A stretch of DNA of 44,388 nucleotides from Alphaproteobacteria bacterium. GTDB taxonomy: Bacteria > Pseudomonadota > Alphaproteobacteria > Micropepsales > Micropepsaceae. Location: assembly GCA_015654635.1 (NCBI GenBank), contig JAATGP010000063.1, forward strand, positions 1-44,388, in the 5' to 3' direction. The translations under genes were made by a program, and so were the position numbers. The notes below the pieces were generated by a model. The model saw nothing but the letters and a program-made list of their open reading frames with translations. It made no database searches and was not told where the DNA came from. This document shows, one piece after another, positions 7,518-15,908 of this stretch. Position 1 is the stretch's first letter. Every line of letters starts with the position of its first letter.

Positions 7518-9350
7518 ATGCCAGTTGCCAATTCTGCCGCTTCGAGCCGGCAAATCCTGAAGGACGTCTTCGGCTTTGACAGCTTTCGCCCCGGCCAGGA
7601 ACGGGCAATGGATGCGGCCTTGGGTGGGCGCCACGTTCTCTGCGTTATGCCGACCGGCTCGGGCAAGTCGCTATGCTTTCAGGTGCCCGCGCTGGTGCTG
7701 GGCGGTCTGACGATTGTGGTGTCGCCGTTGGTGGCGTTGATGCAAGACCAAGTGGAAGCGCTCCGGCTGGCGGGAGTGTCCGCCGACACCATCAACTCGT
7801 CGCGTGCGCGCGAGGACAATGTGGCCGCCTGGCGGCGGGCCGCCTCCGGCCAAACGCGCCTTCTCTATTTGTCGCCCGAGCGCTTGATGACGGGGCAAAT
7901 GCTGGCCGCCCTCGCCAAGCTGCCGATTGCTTTAATCGCAGTGGATGAAGCCCATTGCATCTCCCAATGGGGGCCTTCCTTCCGGCGCGAGTATGAAGCA
8001 CTGTCGCGTTTGCGCGAGGCTTTTGCCGGTGTGCCACTCATGGCGCTGACCGCGACAGCAGACGAAAGCACCCGCGCCGATATCGCGGCACGGCTGTTCG
8101 GCGGCAGCGTCGAGCAAATCGTGCTGGGCTTCGATCGCCCCAATATACGCCTCACGGTCGCGAGCAAACAGGATACCAAAAGCCAGCTTCTAGCCTTTAT
8201 CAAAGCCCATAAGGGGCAGAGCGGGATCGTCTATTGCCTGTCGCGCAAAAAAACCGAAACCGTGGCGACATTCCTGGTCGAGGCGGGCATCAAGGCGCTC
8301 GCCTATCATGCCGGCATGGCTAAAGAGGCGCGCGAAGCCAATCAGAATGCCTTCATGACCGAACCCTATACCGTGATGGTGGCAACCATCGCCTTCGGTA
8401 TGGGGATCGATAAGGCCGATGTGCGTTATGTTTTTCACGCCGATCTGCCGGGCAGTCTGGAAAACTATTACCAGGAAATCGGCCGCGCCGGTCGTGACGG
8501 TGAGCCGGCCGAGGCGCATATGCTATTCGGGCTGGGCGACATCCGCATGCGGCGTATGTTCATCGACGAGGCCGATACCAGCGACGAGCACAAGCGGCGC
8601 GAGCATCAGCGGCTGGCGGCGTTGGTCGGCTATTGCGAGGCCACGAGTTGCCGCCGCCGGACATTGCTGGCCTATTTCGGCGAAAGCAGGGAAGAAGAAT
8701 TCGAGCCTTGCGGCAATTGCGATGCCTGCCTTGAACCGGCGGTGATGGTCGATGGCACCGAAGCAGCGAGGCAAATCTTAAGCCTCGTGCAACAAACCGG
8801 GGAGCGTTTTGGGGCGGCCCATATCGTCGACGTGCTGCGCGGCGCAGAAACGGAAAAGATTCTGCAGTGCGGCCACAATAGGCTGGCCTCTTACGGGGCG
8901 GGCAGCGCGCGCAAGAAAGACGAGTGGCGCTCGCTGATCCGCCAACTGGTGGCCGGCGGCTGTCTTCATCACGACGTCAGCGGCTATGGCGGGCTCTCGC
9001 TGTCCGCGGATGGCAAAACGGTGCTCAAAGGCGGAAAGCCATTTCTGGTCCGCCAGCATGCACGTCCCCGGGGGAAGGAGCGCGCAGCGGTCACGAGCCT
9101 CAGCCACGAAGAAAGTGATCTTCTGGCCGCCCTCAAACGGCTTCGCCTGAACATCGCTGCCCGCCGCCACGTCCCCGCGTATTTGATCTTCTCCGACAAG
9201 ACGCTGCAGGAGATGGCCCGGCAGGCGCCGCGGGATTTGGATGCTTTTGCTGCGATCAGTGGCGTCGGAACCTCGAAACTGCGGGATTTCGGCAAGCTCT
9301 TCATCGACGCCATTGCGGCCCATATCGAGGCCCCGGACGCCTTACGCTAG
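7518..9350 (+). CDS. recQ: ATP-dependent DNA helicase RecQ
   Basis: RecQ unwinds DNA 3' to 5' in recombination repair. All helicase motifs are present: FRPGQ, MPTGSGKS (44-51), DEAHCISQWG (from 143), ALTATAD, IVYCLSRKKTE, and ATIAFGMGIDKADVR followed by YYQEIGRAGRDGE. A zinc-binding segment carries CRRRT and CGNCDAC. The C-terminal HRDC domain runs from about LLAALKRLRLNIAA to the end. The loop after DEAH reads GPSFRREY where E. coli RecQ has GHDFRPEY. ATG 7518 gives 610 residues, close to E. coli RecQ; ATG 7467 or a TTG at 7404 would add an extension that does not look like family sequence. dus follows 43 bases later. Confidence 0.93.
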   Translation: MPVANSAASSRQILKDVFGFDSFRPGQERAMDAALGGRHVLCVMPTGSGKSLCFQVPALVLGGLTIVVSPLVALMQDQVEALRLAGVSADTINSSRAREDNVAAWRRAASGQTRLLYLSPERLMTGQMLAALAKLPIALIAVDEAHCISQWGPSFRREYEALSRLREAFAGVPLMALTATADESTRADIAARLFGGSVEQIVLGFDRPNIRLTVASKQDTKSQLLAFIKAHKGQSGIVYCLSRKKTETVATFLVEAGIKALAYHAGMAKEAREANQNAFMTEPYTVMVATIAFGMGIDKADVRYVFHADLPGSLENYYQEIGRAGRDGEPAEAHMLFGLGDIRMRRMFIDEADTSDEHKRREHQRLAALVGYCEATSCRRRTLLAYFGESREEEFEPCGNCDACLEPAVMVDGTEAARQILSLVQQTGERFGAAHIVDVLRGAETEKILQCGHNRLASYGAGSARKKDEWRSLIRQLVAGGCLHHDVSGYGGLSLSADGKTVLKGGKPFLVRQHARPRGKERAAVTSLSHEESDLLAALKRLRLNIAARRHVPAYLIFSDKTLQEMARQAPRDLDAFAAISGVGTSKLRDFGKLFIDAIAAHIEAPDALR

Positions 9351-9393
9351 CCTGCGGCTTGCCCCAGGCAGCGCGCTCTGCCACAGGAGAGCG

Positions 9394-10386
9394 ATGCTTC
9401 ATGCACCTCTCACTATCGGCGGCGTCTCCATCGGGATGCACACCCTGATCGCGCCCATGAGCGGCGTATCGGACTTGCCATTCCGCTTGGCTGCGGCACG
9501 GGCGGGGGCGCGTTATGTCGTGACCGAAATGGTGGCGGCCGATGCCTTGGCCAGCGGACGCCCGGATGTGGTGCGCCGCGCCGCCGTGAAAGGCTTGGGG
9601 CTGACGGTGGTGCAACTGGTCGGACGGGAAGCCCGCTGGATCGGGCTCGGCGCCAAAATGGCCGAGGATGCGGGCGCCGATATTATCGACATCAACATGG
9701 GCTGCCCCTCGCGCGAGGTGACGGGCGTGCTCTGCGGCGCCGCCCTGATGCGCAATCTGGATCATGCCGAGCGCCTGATCGAGGCCGCCGTCGTGGCCAC
9801 GACACGACCCGTCACCCTAAAAATGCGTCTCGGCTGGGACGATGGCAGCCGTAACGCACCGGAACTGGCGCTGCGGGCGCAAAATTGCGGGGTTAAAGCC
9901 ATTACCGTCCATGCCCGCACGCGCAATCAATTTTACAAAGGAGTTTGCGATTGGCATGCCGTGCGCGAGGTGAAAAGCGCTACCGGCCTGCCGGTCATCG
10001 TCAATGGCGATATTACCGATGATATTTCGGCGAGCGCTGCACTTGGCCAATCGGGCGCCGATGCGGTGATGATCGGCCGCGCCGCCTGTGGCCGCCCTTG
10101 GATTGCTGCGGCCGTCGAGCGCGCTCTAAACAGCGCCACACCGATGGAAGAACCGGCGATGAACGAACGGCTTGCCATCGTGCTCGGCCATCTGGCCGAC
10201 ACCCTTCGCTTTTACGGCGATGGCTTCGGACTCAGATTGTTCCGCAAGCATCTTGCCGCTTACATCGAACAGGCGCCCCTGCCCGAGGCGCCAGACGAGC
10301 GGCGGGCCGCCAAGGCGCGGCTATGCCAACTCGAAAGCCCTCAAGCGGTGGAAACCGCGTTGACGGCGCTTTGGAGCGGGCGCTGA
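9394..10386 (+). CDS. tRNA-dihydrouridine synthase, DusB-like
   Basis: This flavoenzyme reduces uridine to dihydrouridine in the tRNA D-loop. The 330-residue protein has the FMN-binding TIM barrel pattern: LIAPMSGVSDLPFR at the start, DINMGCPSREV with the catalytic cysteine (GCPS), KMRLGWDD, ITVHARTRNQFY, PVIVNGDI, and GADAVMIGRAACGRPW. Sequence is closest to the DusB group. ATG 9394 has AGGAGA at 9385-9390. The 3' end overlaps the convergent transglutaminase gene by 46 bases, a tail-to-tail coding overlap. Confidence 0.9.
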   Translation: MLHAPLTIGGVSIGMHTLIAPMSGVSDLPFRLAAARAGARYVVTEMVAADALASGRPDVVRRAAVKGLGLTVVQLVGREARWIGLGAKMAEDAGADIIDINMGCPSREVTGVLCGAALMRNLDHAERLIEAAVVATTRPVTLKMRLGWDDGSRNAPELALRAQNCGVKAITVHARTRNQFYKGVCDWHAVREVKSATGLPVIVNGDITDDISASAALGQSGADAVMIGRAACGRPWIAAAVERALNSATPMEEPAMNERLAIVLGHLADTLRFYGDGFGLRLFRKHLAAYIEQAPLPEAPDERRAAKARLCQLESPQAVETALTALWSGR

Positions 10387-11192
10387 TCACCCACCTCTTC
10401 CGTGGTCACCTGGAATTCGACAAGCTGGGCAAAGCCGAAGGCCGTGCTGATCGCCGCATCGGTGGCATCCATGCCGCGCGCCATTAAAATACGTCCGATA
10501 CGCGGCCGGTTATGGCGGGCGTCAACGGTGTGCCAGCGTCCCTCCAGATAAACTTCAAACCACGCGGAAAAGTCCATCGGATTGGGATCGAGCGGCACGC
10601 CGATATCGCCGAGATAGCCGGTGCAATAGCGCGCCGGGATATTCATACAGCGGCATAGGGTGATGGCCAGATGCGCGAAATCGCGGCAGACCCCGACGCG
10701 CTCTTCATACGCTTCGAAGGCGGTGCGGTCATTGCGGGCAAAGCCATAGCCAAACTGGATGCGCTCATGGGTGAAATTCAAAATGGCTTCCAGACGCGGC
10801 CAGCCCGGTTCGAGATACCCGAAGAGATCCCAAGCAACAGTCATGAGGCGCTGGGTATCACAATACCGGCTTCCCAGCAGATACGTCAGAACGTCATCGG
10901 ACAAATCTTCCACGGGATGCTGACGCAGCCCGATGGGCAACTGATCCTCGATGCCACTGTCATAAATGGTGAAGTCGGCCGAAAGATTGGTCCGGCCGGG
11001 CGGCAGCAACAGGCGTGTACAGAAATTGTTGAAGCGGTCATAAAAAGTATGGACAGGCAGATAGGGAGATACGTTCAGCGTGTCGGGCGTGGCCAGATCG
11101 CCCACCCGTTCGGGCCGTATATGCAAGAGCAATAGCAGCGGTGTGAAAGCCGTGCACGCAAACGAAATCGAATAACCGGCACGAATGATCAT
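10341..11192 (-). CDS. Transglutaminase-like protein with Ser in place of the usual active-site His
   Basis: The 283-residue protein has a transglutaminase-like core. The nucleophile is in ERVGVCRDFAHLA and the third residue in HTVDARHN. The segment that usually carries the catalytic histidine (xHAW) reads DFSAWFEVYLEG, so a serine is in that place. The enzyme class is usually protease-like or of unknown role in bacteria. ATG 11192 has a strong AAGGAGG at 11200-11206 and overlaps the upstream stop as ATGA, so it is translated together with the preceding transglutaminase. The 3' end overlaps dus by 46 bases. Confidence 0.85.
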   Translation of the reverse strand: MIIRAGYSISFACTAFTPLLLLLHIRPERVGDLATPDTLNVSPYLPVHTFYDRFNNFCTRLLLPPGRTNLSADFTIYDSGIEDQLPIGLRQHPVEDLSDDVLTYLLGSRYCDTQRLMTVAWDLFGYLEPGWPRLEAILNFTHERIQFGYGFARNDRTAFEAYEERVGVCRDFAHLAITLCRCMNIPARYCTGYLGDIGVPLDPNPMDFSAWFEVYLEGRWHTVDARHNRPRIGRILMARGMDATDAAISTAFGFAQLVEFQVTTEEVGDQRPLQSAVNAVSTA

Positions 11193-12100
11193 TGCCAAAC
11201 CTCCTTACGCATGAGGGGGGCCACACTGACATCCACATTTACATCCATACCGATATAATCCTCGTATCTTCCGATAAACGTCCCAGAGAGAGGAACGGCC
11301 TGGGCTGGATCGCGCACCACCGCCACCCGGATCAGATCGCGATTACCGACCAAACCATTGGTGGGATCGTATTCGGCCCATCCCCCGTGCGGGAGGAAAA
11401 CGCGCACCCAGGCATGGGTGTTCCCGCCCCCCTGGCGCGCTGAGGCGGAAAAACTGTTGGAAGGGATGTAGAGATAACCAGAGACAAAGCGTGCCGCCAG
11501 CCCCAGTTCGCGCGCGGCTTCTACCATCAACACCGCGAAATCACGGCAGGTGCCAGCGCCAATGCGCAATGTTTCGAGGGGGGATTGGGGAGCGCCCTTG
11601 GCGCGCGGCAGATAGTCAAACTGGTTATGAATGGCATGTGTCATTGCCGCCAGCACGTGGGGCGCATCCACGCGGTCTACATGGTCGAGAAAGCTCCGTG
11701 CCCAGGATGCAAGCGCTTTGCCTTCATCGCCATGCGTGCGTAGCATCGAAGAATAAAGATCAGGGATATCGGATTCCTGATAAGCAAAGGGATAGGAATT
11801 GCGCGTCAGCTCCGGCGAAGAAGGAAAGTCCAGCGAATATTCCGGAGTGTGCTGTAAACGCACGGCCGATTCAAACGACAAGATGGCAGCCTGCTGCGAA
11901 AAACGGGCGATACCAATACAATTGCCGAAAACATCGTGGACGTAGCGAAGATCGTCGGGCGTGGGGGTGATGGTGAGCCTATAATCCAGAACGTGCTGGT
12001 CAAAACTCGCGCGCGGGCGAAACATGATGCGGTGCTCACCGAACGCCACCGGCCGGGCATAGCGATAGCGCGTCAGATGGCGAACTGTAACAATATCCAT
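11189..12100 (-). CDS. Transglutaminase-like protein with intact Cys-His-Asp triad
   Basis: The 303-residue protein opens with a bacterial transglutaminase N-terminal domain (TVRHLTRYRYARPV, then HRIMFRPRAS). It continues into the core with the cysteine in GAGTCRDFAVLM, the histidine in GGNTHAWVRVFLP, and the aspartate in WAEYDPTNG. No signal peptide is seen. ATG 12100 is preferred to a TTG at 12118. It is the first gene of a two-gene operon with the next transglutaminase. Pairs like this are common in bacteria, often with alpha-E and ATP-grasp partners, which are missing here. Confidence 0.87.
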   Translation of the reverse strand: MDIVTVRHLTRYRYARPVAFGEHRIMFRPRASFDQHVLDYRLTITPTPDDLRYVHDVFGNCIGIARFSQQAAILSFESAVRLQHTPEYSLDFPSSPELTRNSYPFAYQESDIPDLYSSMLRTHGDEGKALASWARSFLDHVDRVDAPHVLAAMTHAIHNQFDYLPRAKGAPQSPLETLRIGAGTCRDFAVLMVEAARELGLAARFVSGYLYIPSNSFSASARQGGGNTHAWVRVFLPHGGWAEYDPTNGLVGNRDLIRVAVVRDPAQAVPLSGTFIGRYEDYIGMDVNVDVSVAPLMRKEVWQ

Positions 12101-12243
12101 AGCCGAGTAGGCGCTCAAAGGAGGCGTGGGGCAAACGCGCTCGACCTCTGCCGGTTCCGCATAGCGGCTACGCGCTAAATAGTGCCTTTTTTGCAGGCAT
12201 TTCGCTGCTGGAAGGGCTTCCGGCGCACTTTGCCGCTTGCGTT

Positions 12244-14256
12244 GTGCCGGAGCGTGATTATGGTTCGCGGCCCTTGCGGTCCCCGCCGGGATATCCGCAG
12301 CATGCCAACTGGGAGCGAGCCCGTCTCGTCACCGACTTCGTGAGCGAACACGTCGCGTCTTCTCCGGCCGAGTTTGCCGGGCACCTCTCTTCCGCCAAAT
12401 TCAAGCGCAACGCGATGCTAACCATCGGCGCGCTTGGTATCGTCTATGGCGATATCGGCACCAGCCCGCTTTATGCGTTGCGAGAATCGGCGCTGGCAGC
12501 CGGTCACCACACCACACGGCAAGATGCGATCATGGGCGTCACTTCGCTCATCATTTGGGCTTTGATTGTTGTGGTGACGCTGAAATACGTTTTTCTCATC
12601 ATGCGTGCAGATAATGACGGCGAGGGCGGGATTCTGGCGTTGGCATCGCTGGCTCATCGCTGCCACCGCATGAGCCGCAGGGCAAAACTCGCCATCGGCA
12701 TGGCAGCGATCTTCGGCCTCGCCCTCTTCTTCGGTGATGGCGTTCTGACACCGGCCATTTCGGTTCTGAGTGCCTTGGAAGGTCTCAGTGTCGAGAGCAA
12801 AGGCTTTGAGCCTTTCGTTCTACCGCTTGCGCTTGTCATCCTGGTCGCGCTTTTCGTCTTCCAGTCCCGCGGAACCGAGGTCGTCGGCAAGCTGTTTGGA
12901 CCGATCATGGTGTTGTGGTTCCTGGTGCTGGCGGTGCTCGGCTTCACTTCGATCGTGGCGACGCCCTCTATTCTTTTGGCGCTCAATCCCTATTACGGGC
13001 TGATGCTGTTTGTGGAAGAGCCGTGGACAGCCTTTGTCTCGTTGGGTTCGGTGGTGCTGGCAGTGACTGGCTGCGAGACGCTGTATGCCGATATGGGCCA
13101 TTTCGGCAAAGGGCCGATCCGCTTCGCTTGGCTCTGTTTTGTCTTTCCGGCGCTGGTGCTCACCTATTTCGGCCAAGGCGCAGCCATTCTGCGGGACCCG
13201 GCCAATGCACCCATCGCTTTTTATTCGGTGGCCCCCCATTGGGCCCACTATCCGCTGGTAGCGCTCGCCACCCTCGCCACTATCATCGCCAGCCAAGCGG
13301 TGATTTCCGGTGTCTATTCGGTGACCCGCCAAGCGGTGCAGCTCGGCCAGTTGCCGCGGATGGAAATCCGCCACACCTCAGCACGTGAGTCCGGCCAAAT
13401 CTATGTGCCGCGCATGAACACCTATCTGTGCATCGGCGTGGTGCTGGTGGTGCTCATCTTCCGCACCTCCAATGCCCTGGCAGCAGCTTACGGGATCGCG
13501 GTCACGGGCGTGATGGGGTTGTCGACTGTGCTCGTCGGCATCGTTGCCATCAAGCAATGGCATTGGTCTCCGCGCATCGTGATCCCCCTGTTCGGCCTCC
13601 TGGCACTGGTCGACTTGGCCTTTCTGGCCTCCAATGCACTGAAGATATTCGATGGCGGCTGGCTGCCGCTGTTCATGGCCTTCTGCGTCTTCGCCGTGAT
13701 GGATACCTGGCGGCGGGGAAAACGGGCACAAGCCGACCGCCACCGCGATCTGGCAGTGCCGCTGTCGAGCTTCCTGCTGAATGTCGACCGGATTCCGGTA
13801 CGGGTCCAAGGCACCGGCGTGTTCCTCAGCCCGCGCCCGGATGCGGTGCCAGGTGCCCTTTTGCACAATCTGAAGCACAACAAAGTGCTCCACGAACGCA
13901 TTTTGATCGTCACCGTGTATGTTGCCGAAGTGCCGGTGGTGCCACCCGAAAAGCGGTTGGTTGTCGAAAAGCTCGGCAAAGGCTTTTACGGGGTGCAAAT
14001 CCGCCACGGCTTTTTCGAAGCCCCGGATCTTCCCAAGGCTTTGCAGGAGGCCCGCAAATTCGGCCTTGCCATAGAGCCCGAAACCACCAGCTATTTCCTC
14101 GGACGGGACACCATCGTCGAAGCTGACAATCCGGTCCTAGGCCATGCGCGGTTGTGGCTTTACACGTGGCTTTCGATGAGCGCCCTGGCGCCGGCGCGTT
14201 TCTACCGCCTGCCTGCCAACCGCGTGGTCGAGCTGGGCGCACAAATCGCGCTGTAA
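12244..14256 (+). CDS. kup: Low-affinity potassium transporter Kup
   Basis: This is a proton-coupled potassium importer of the inner membrane. The family signature LGIVYGDIGTSPLYALRE lies near residue 65, and about twelve hydrophobic helices follow. Further typical segments are DNDGEGGILALASL, FFGDGVLTPAISVLSALEG and GCETLYADMGHFG. The cytoplasmic tail begins about residue 490. At 670 residues it is slightly longer than E. coli Kup because of a polar N-terminal leader. The start is uncertain: GTG 12244 is the first possible start in the frame, has no clear ribosome site, and the first safe ATG is 12415, which would clip the N-terminus. Confidence 0.93.
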   Translation: MPERDYGSRPLRSPPGYPQHANWERARLVTDFVSEHVASSPAEFAGHLSSAKFKRNAMLTIGALGIVYGDIGTSPLYALRESALAAGHHTTRQDAIMGVTSLIIWALIVVVTLKYVFLIMRADNDGEGGILALASLAHRCHRMSRRAKLAIGMAAIFGLALFFGDGVLTPAISVLSALEGLSVESKGFEPFVLPLALVILVALFVFQSRGTEVVGKLFGPIMVLWFLVLAVLGFTSIVATPSILLALNPYYGLMLFVEEPWTAFVSLGSVVLAVTGCETLYADMGHFGKGPIRFAWLCFVFPALVLTYFGQGAAILRDPANAPIAFYSVAPHWAHYPLVALATLATIIASQAVISGVYSVTRQAVQLGQLPRMEIRHTSARESGQIYVPRMNTYLCIGVVLVVLIFRTSNALAAAYGIAVTGVMGLSTVLVGIVAIKQWHWSPRIVIPLFGLLALVDLAFLASNALKIFDGGWLPLFMAFCVFAVMDTWRRGKRAQADRHRDLAVPLSSFLLNVDRIPVRVQGTGVFLSPRPDAVPGALLHNLKHNKVLHERILIVTVYVAEVPVVPPEKRLVVEKLGKGFYGVQIRHGFFEAPDLPKALQEARKFGLAIEPETTSYFLGRDTIVEADNPVLGHARLWLYTWLSMSALAPARFYRLPANRVVELGAQIAL

Positions 14257-14283
14257 AGGCGTGTCAGTGCGCCCCCGGCAGTT

Positions 14284-14958
14284 CTACCGCCGCCCGCCCA
14301 CCTCATCGAGGTGCTTCAGCAGGTCTCTGGGGTCTTCGTAGACGCGCACGGCGCCCGAGCGTTCCAACTCGTCCTGGCCATAGCCGCCCGATAGCAGGCC
14401 CACTCCCAAGGCGCGGCAGCGGCGTGAGGCCAGCATGTCCCAAATCGAATCGCCAACGACAATGCAGTTCTCGATCGGCTGACCGAGCTTTTCCGCGGCC
14501 GTCAGAAAGAGATCTGGATCGGGTTTGGCGTAGCGTACCATGTCGCGGGTGATGACGACATTTTTGTCCATATCGATACCCAGCGCGTCGAGATTGGGCT
14601 TGGCCGTTTCCAGCCTGCCGGACGTGGCAATCGCCCAGGGAATGCCGCCTTCCGTCAACGCCGCGAGCAAATCCTTGGCACCCGGCAAGGGCTTAACCAT
14701 ATGGACAATGCGATTGTAAGCGGCGGCGTGCCGTTCGCGCAGACGGCCCAAAAGCTCAGGGGTGATCGATAGCCCGGTCTCGCGCAGGAACTGATCAACG
14801 AAAAGCCCACCGCTCATGCCGATCTTGCGGTGGATGCGCCACACCGAGAGGTCGACTCCCTCACCATCAAGCGCCTCGGCCCACGCCAGAACATGCTGAT
14901 AGACGCTGTCGACCAGCGTGCCGTCGAGATCGAAGAGAAAGACAGATTGGATATGCAT
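14284..14958 (-). CDS. HAD-superfamily phosphatase, phosphoglycolate-phosphatase-like
   Basis: The 224-residue protein has the four HAD motifs: FLFDLDGTLVDS with the nucleophile aspartate, AIATSGRLE, the lysine in YAKPDPDLFL, and VVGDSIWDMLA. A helical cap lies between motifs I and II. The substrate cannot be read from sequence; beta-phosphoglucomutase-like and phosphoglycolate phosphatases look similar. ATG 14958 has AAGGTG just upstream. It converges on kup, with 27 bases between stops. Confidence 0.85.
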   Translation of the reverse strand: MHIQSVFLFDLDGTLVDSVYQHVLAWAEALDGEGVDLSVWRIHRKIGMSGGLFVDQFLRETGLSITPELLGRLRERHAAAYNRIVHMVKPLPGAKDLLAALTEGGIPWAIATSGRLETAKPNLDALGIDMDKNVVITRDMVRYAKPDPDLFLTAAEKLGQPIENCIVVGDSIWDMLASRRCRALGVGLLSGGYGQDELERSGAVRVYEDPRDLLKHLDEVGGRR

Positions 14959-15086
14959 GCGATCACCTTGAGCTTGTCCGATCGGCCTGATCAGGAGGAT
15001 CTACGCGAATCGAATCGCGCCAACACCACCGAGCAGCACCGCACGGTCAGGGTTTAGGACGCCGATGCGACAAATTCATCACCGGC

Positions 15087-15116
15087 TTGGCCATAACTGC
15101 TAGAGTGCACTAAAAT
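15087..15116 (+). promoter_or_regulatory. Candidate sigma-70-type promoter for the TPR gene
   Basis: TTGGCC (15087-15092) and TAAAAT (15111-15116) are 18 bases apart and end about 50 bases before the ATG at 15169. The -35 box is a weak match. Divergent spacing from the HAD gene agrees with a promoter here. Confidence 0.35.
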
Positions 15117-15168
15117 TATACGTCTGGGAACGGCCACAAAAGACATCAACAACGGGGGGAAGTAAATC

Positions 15169-15834
15169 ATGCGATTTTATCGTTTACGCTCTTGGGGGGG
15201 CATTCTGGCTTTGGTTGCAGCGTTCATGGTGACAGGGCTTGGTGTAGAAGGCCGCGCATCGGCAGCCTCCCCTCACGAAATCGGCGACCAAGCGGAGATT
15301 GCCGCGCTCGATCTGGAGGCGCAGGGCAAGCTTGACGATGCCATCGCCAAACATCGCGAAGCCATTAAGCTGGTGCCGAATAGCAAAGCATTCAAGGAAA
15401 ACGCCGCACGCACCCTGAATGCGGCGGCCATCGCAAAACACGATGCCAACGACGATAAGACGGCGATCGCCTATCTCGAAGAGGCGCTCGTCCTGGTGCC
15501 AAATTTCAAGCAGGCCAAAGAAAATCTCGCATTGATCAAGGTGGTGTCGCTCAATACGGAGGGCGTCAAGCTGCTGAAGAGCGGTGATTTTACCAATGCT
15601 GCCGCCAAGTTCACCGAGGTGCTGTCGCTGCAGGCAGATAACAAAGCCGCCAAAATCAACATGGACGTAGCGCAGGCGCAACTCTTGTTCAAAGACGATC
15701 CGGCTGGCGCGGCCCTCAAGCTGCAGGATGCCGTCACGCTCGATCCGACGCGCCAATTCCTCAAGGATAGGCTCGCTGAAGCCCAAACCGCCGCCGATGC
15801 CAAAGCGGCTGCTGAGGCCAAAGCGAAAAAATAA
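15169..15834 (+). CDS. Exported tetratricopeptide-repeat protein
   Basis: The 221-residue protein starts with a basic and hydrophobic signal peptide, with likely cleavage after GRASA near residue 32. The mature part is made of TPR-like helical pairs: LDDAIAKHREAIKLVPNS, KTAIAYLEEALVLVPNFKQA and FTNAAAKFTEVLSLQADN. It ends in a lysine/alanine-rich tail. It should be a periplasmic scaffold with unknown partners. ATG 15169 has GGGGGAAG upstream. A strong hairpin terminator follows 23 bases after the stop. Confidence 0.75.
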   Translation: MRFYRLRSWGGILALVAAFMVTGLGVEGRASAASPHEIGDQAEIAALDLEAQGKLDDAIAKHREAIKLVPNSKAFKENAARTLNAAAIAKHDANDDKTAIAYLEEALVLVPNFKQAKENLALIKVVSLNTEGVKLLKSGDFTNAAAKFTEVLSLQADNKAAKINMDVAQAQLLFKDDPAGAALKLQDAVTLDPTRQFLKDRLAEAQTAADAKAAAEAKAKK

Positions 15835-15856
15835 GGCAGATCATAAGGGCAAAATG

Positions 15857-15888
15857 AAAAGCCCCCGCCTTACGGCGAGGGCTTTTTT
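15857..15888. terminator. Bidirectional intrinsic terminator between the TPR gene and uxaC
   Basis: AAAAGCCC-C-CGCC (15857-15869), loop TTAC, then GGCG-A-GGGCTTTT with a run of six T at 15883-15888. The A run on the left serves as the T run for the minus strand, so it ends both convergent genes. One C/A mismatch interrupts the stem. Confidence 0.85.
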
Positions 15889-15908
15889 GTATCGCGTTCC
15901 GCGTGAGC

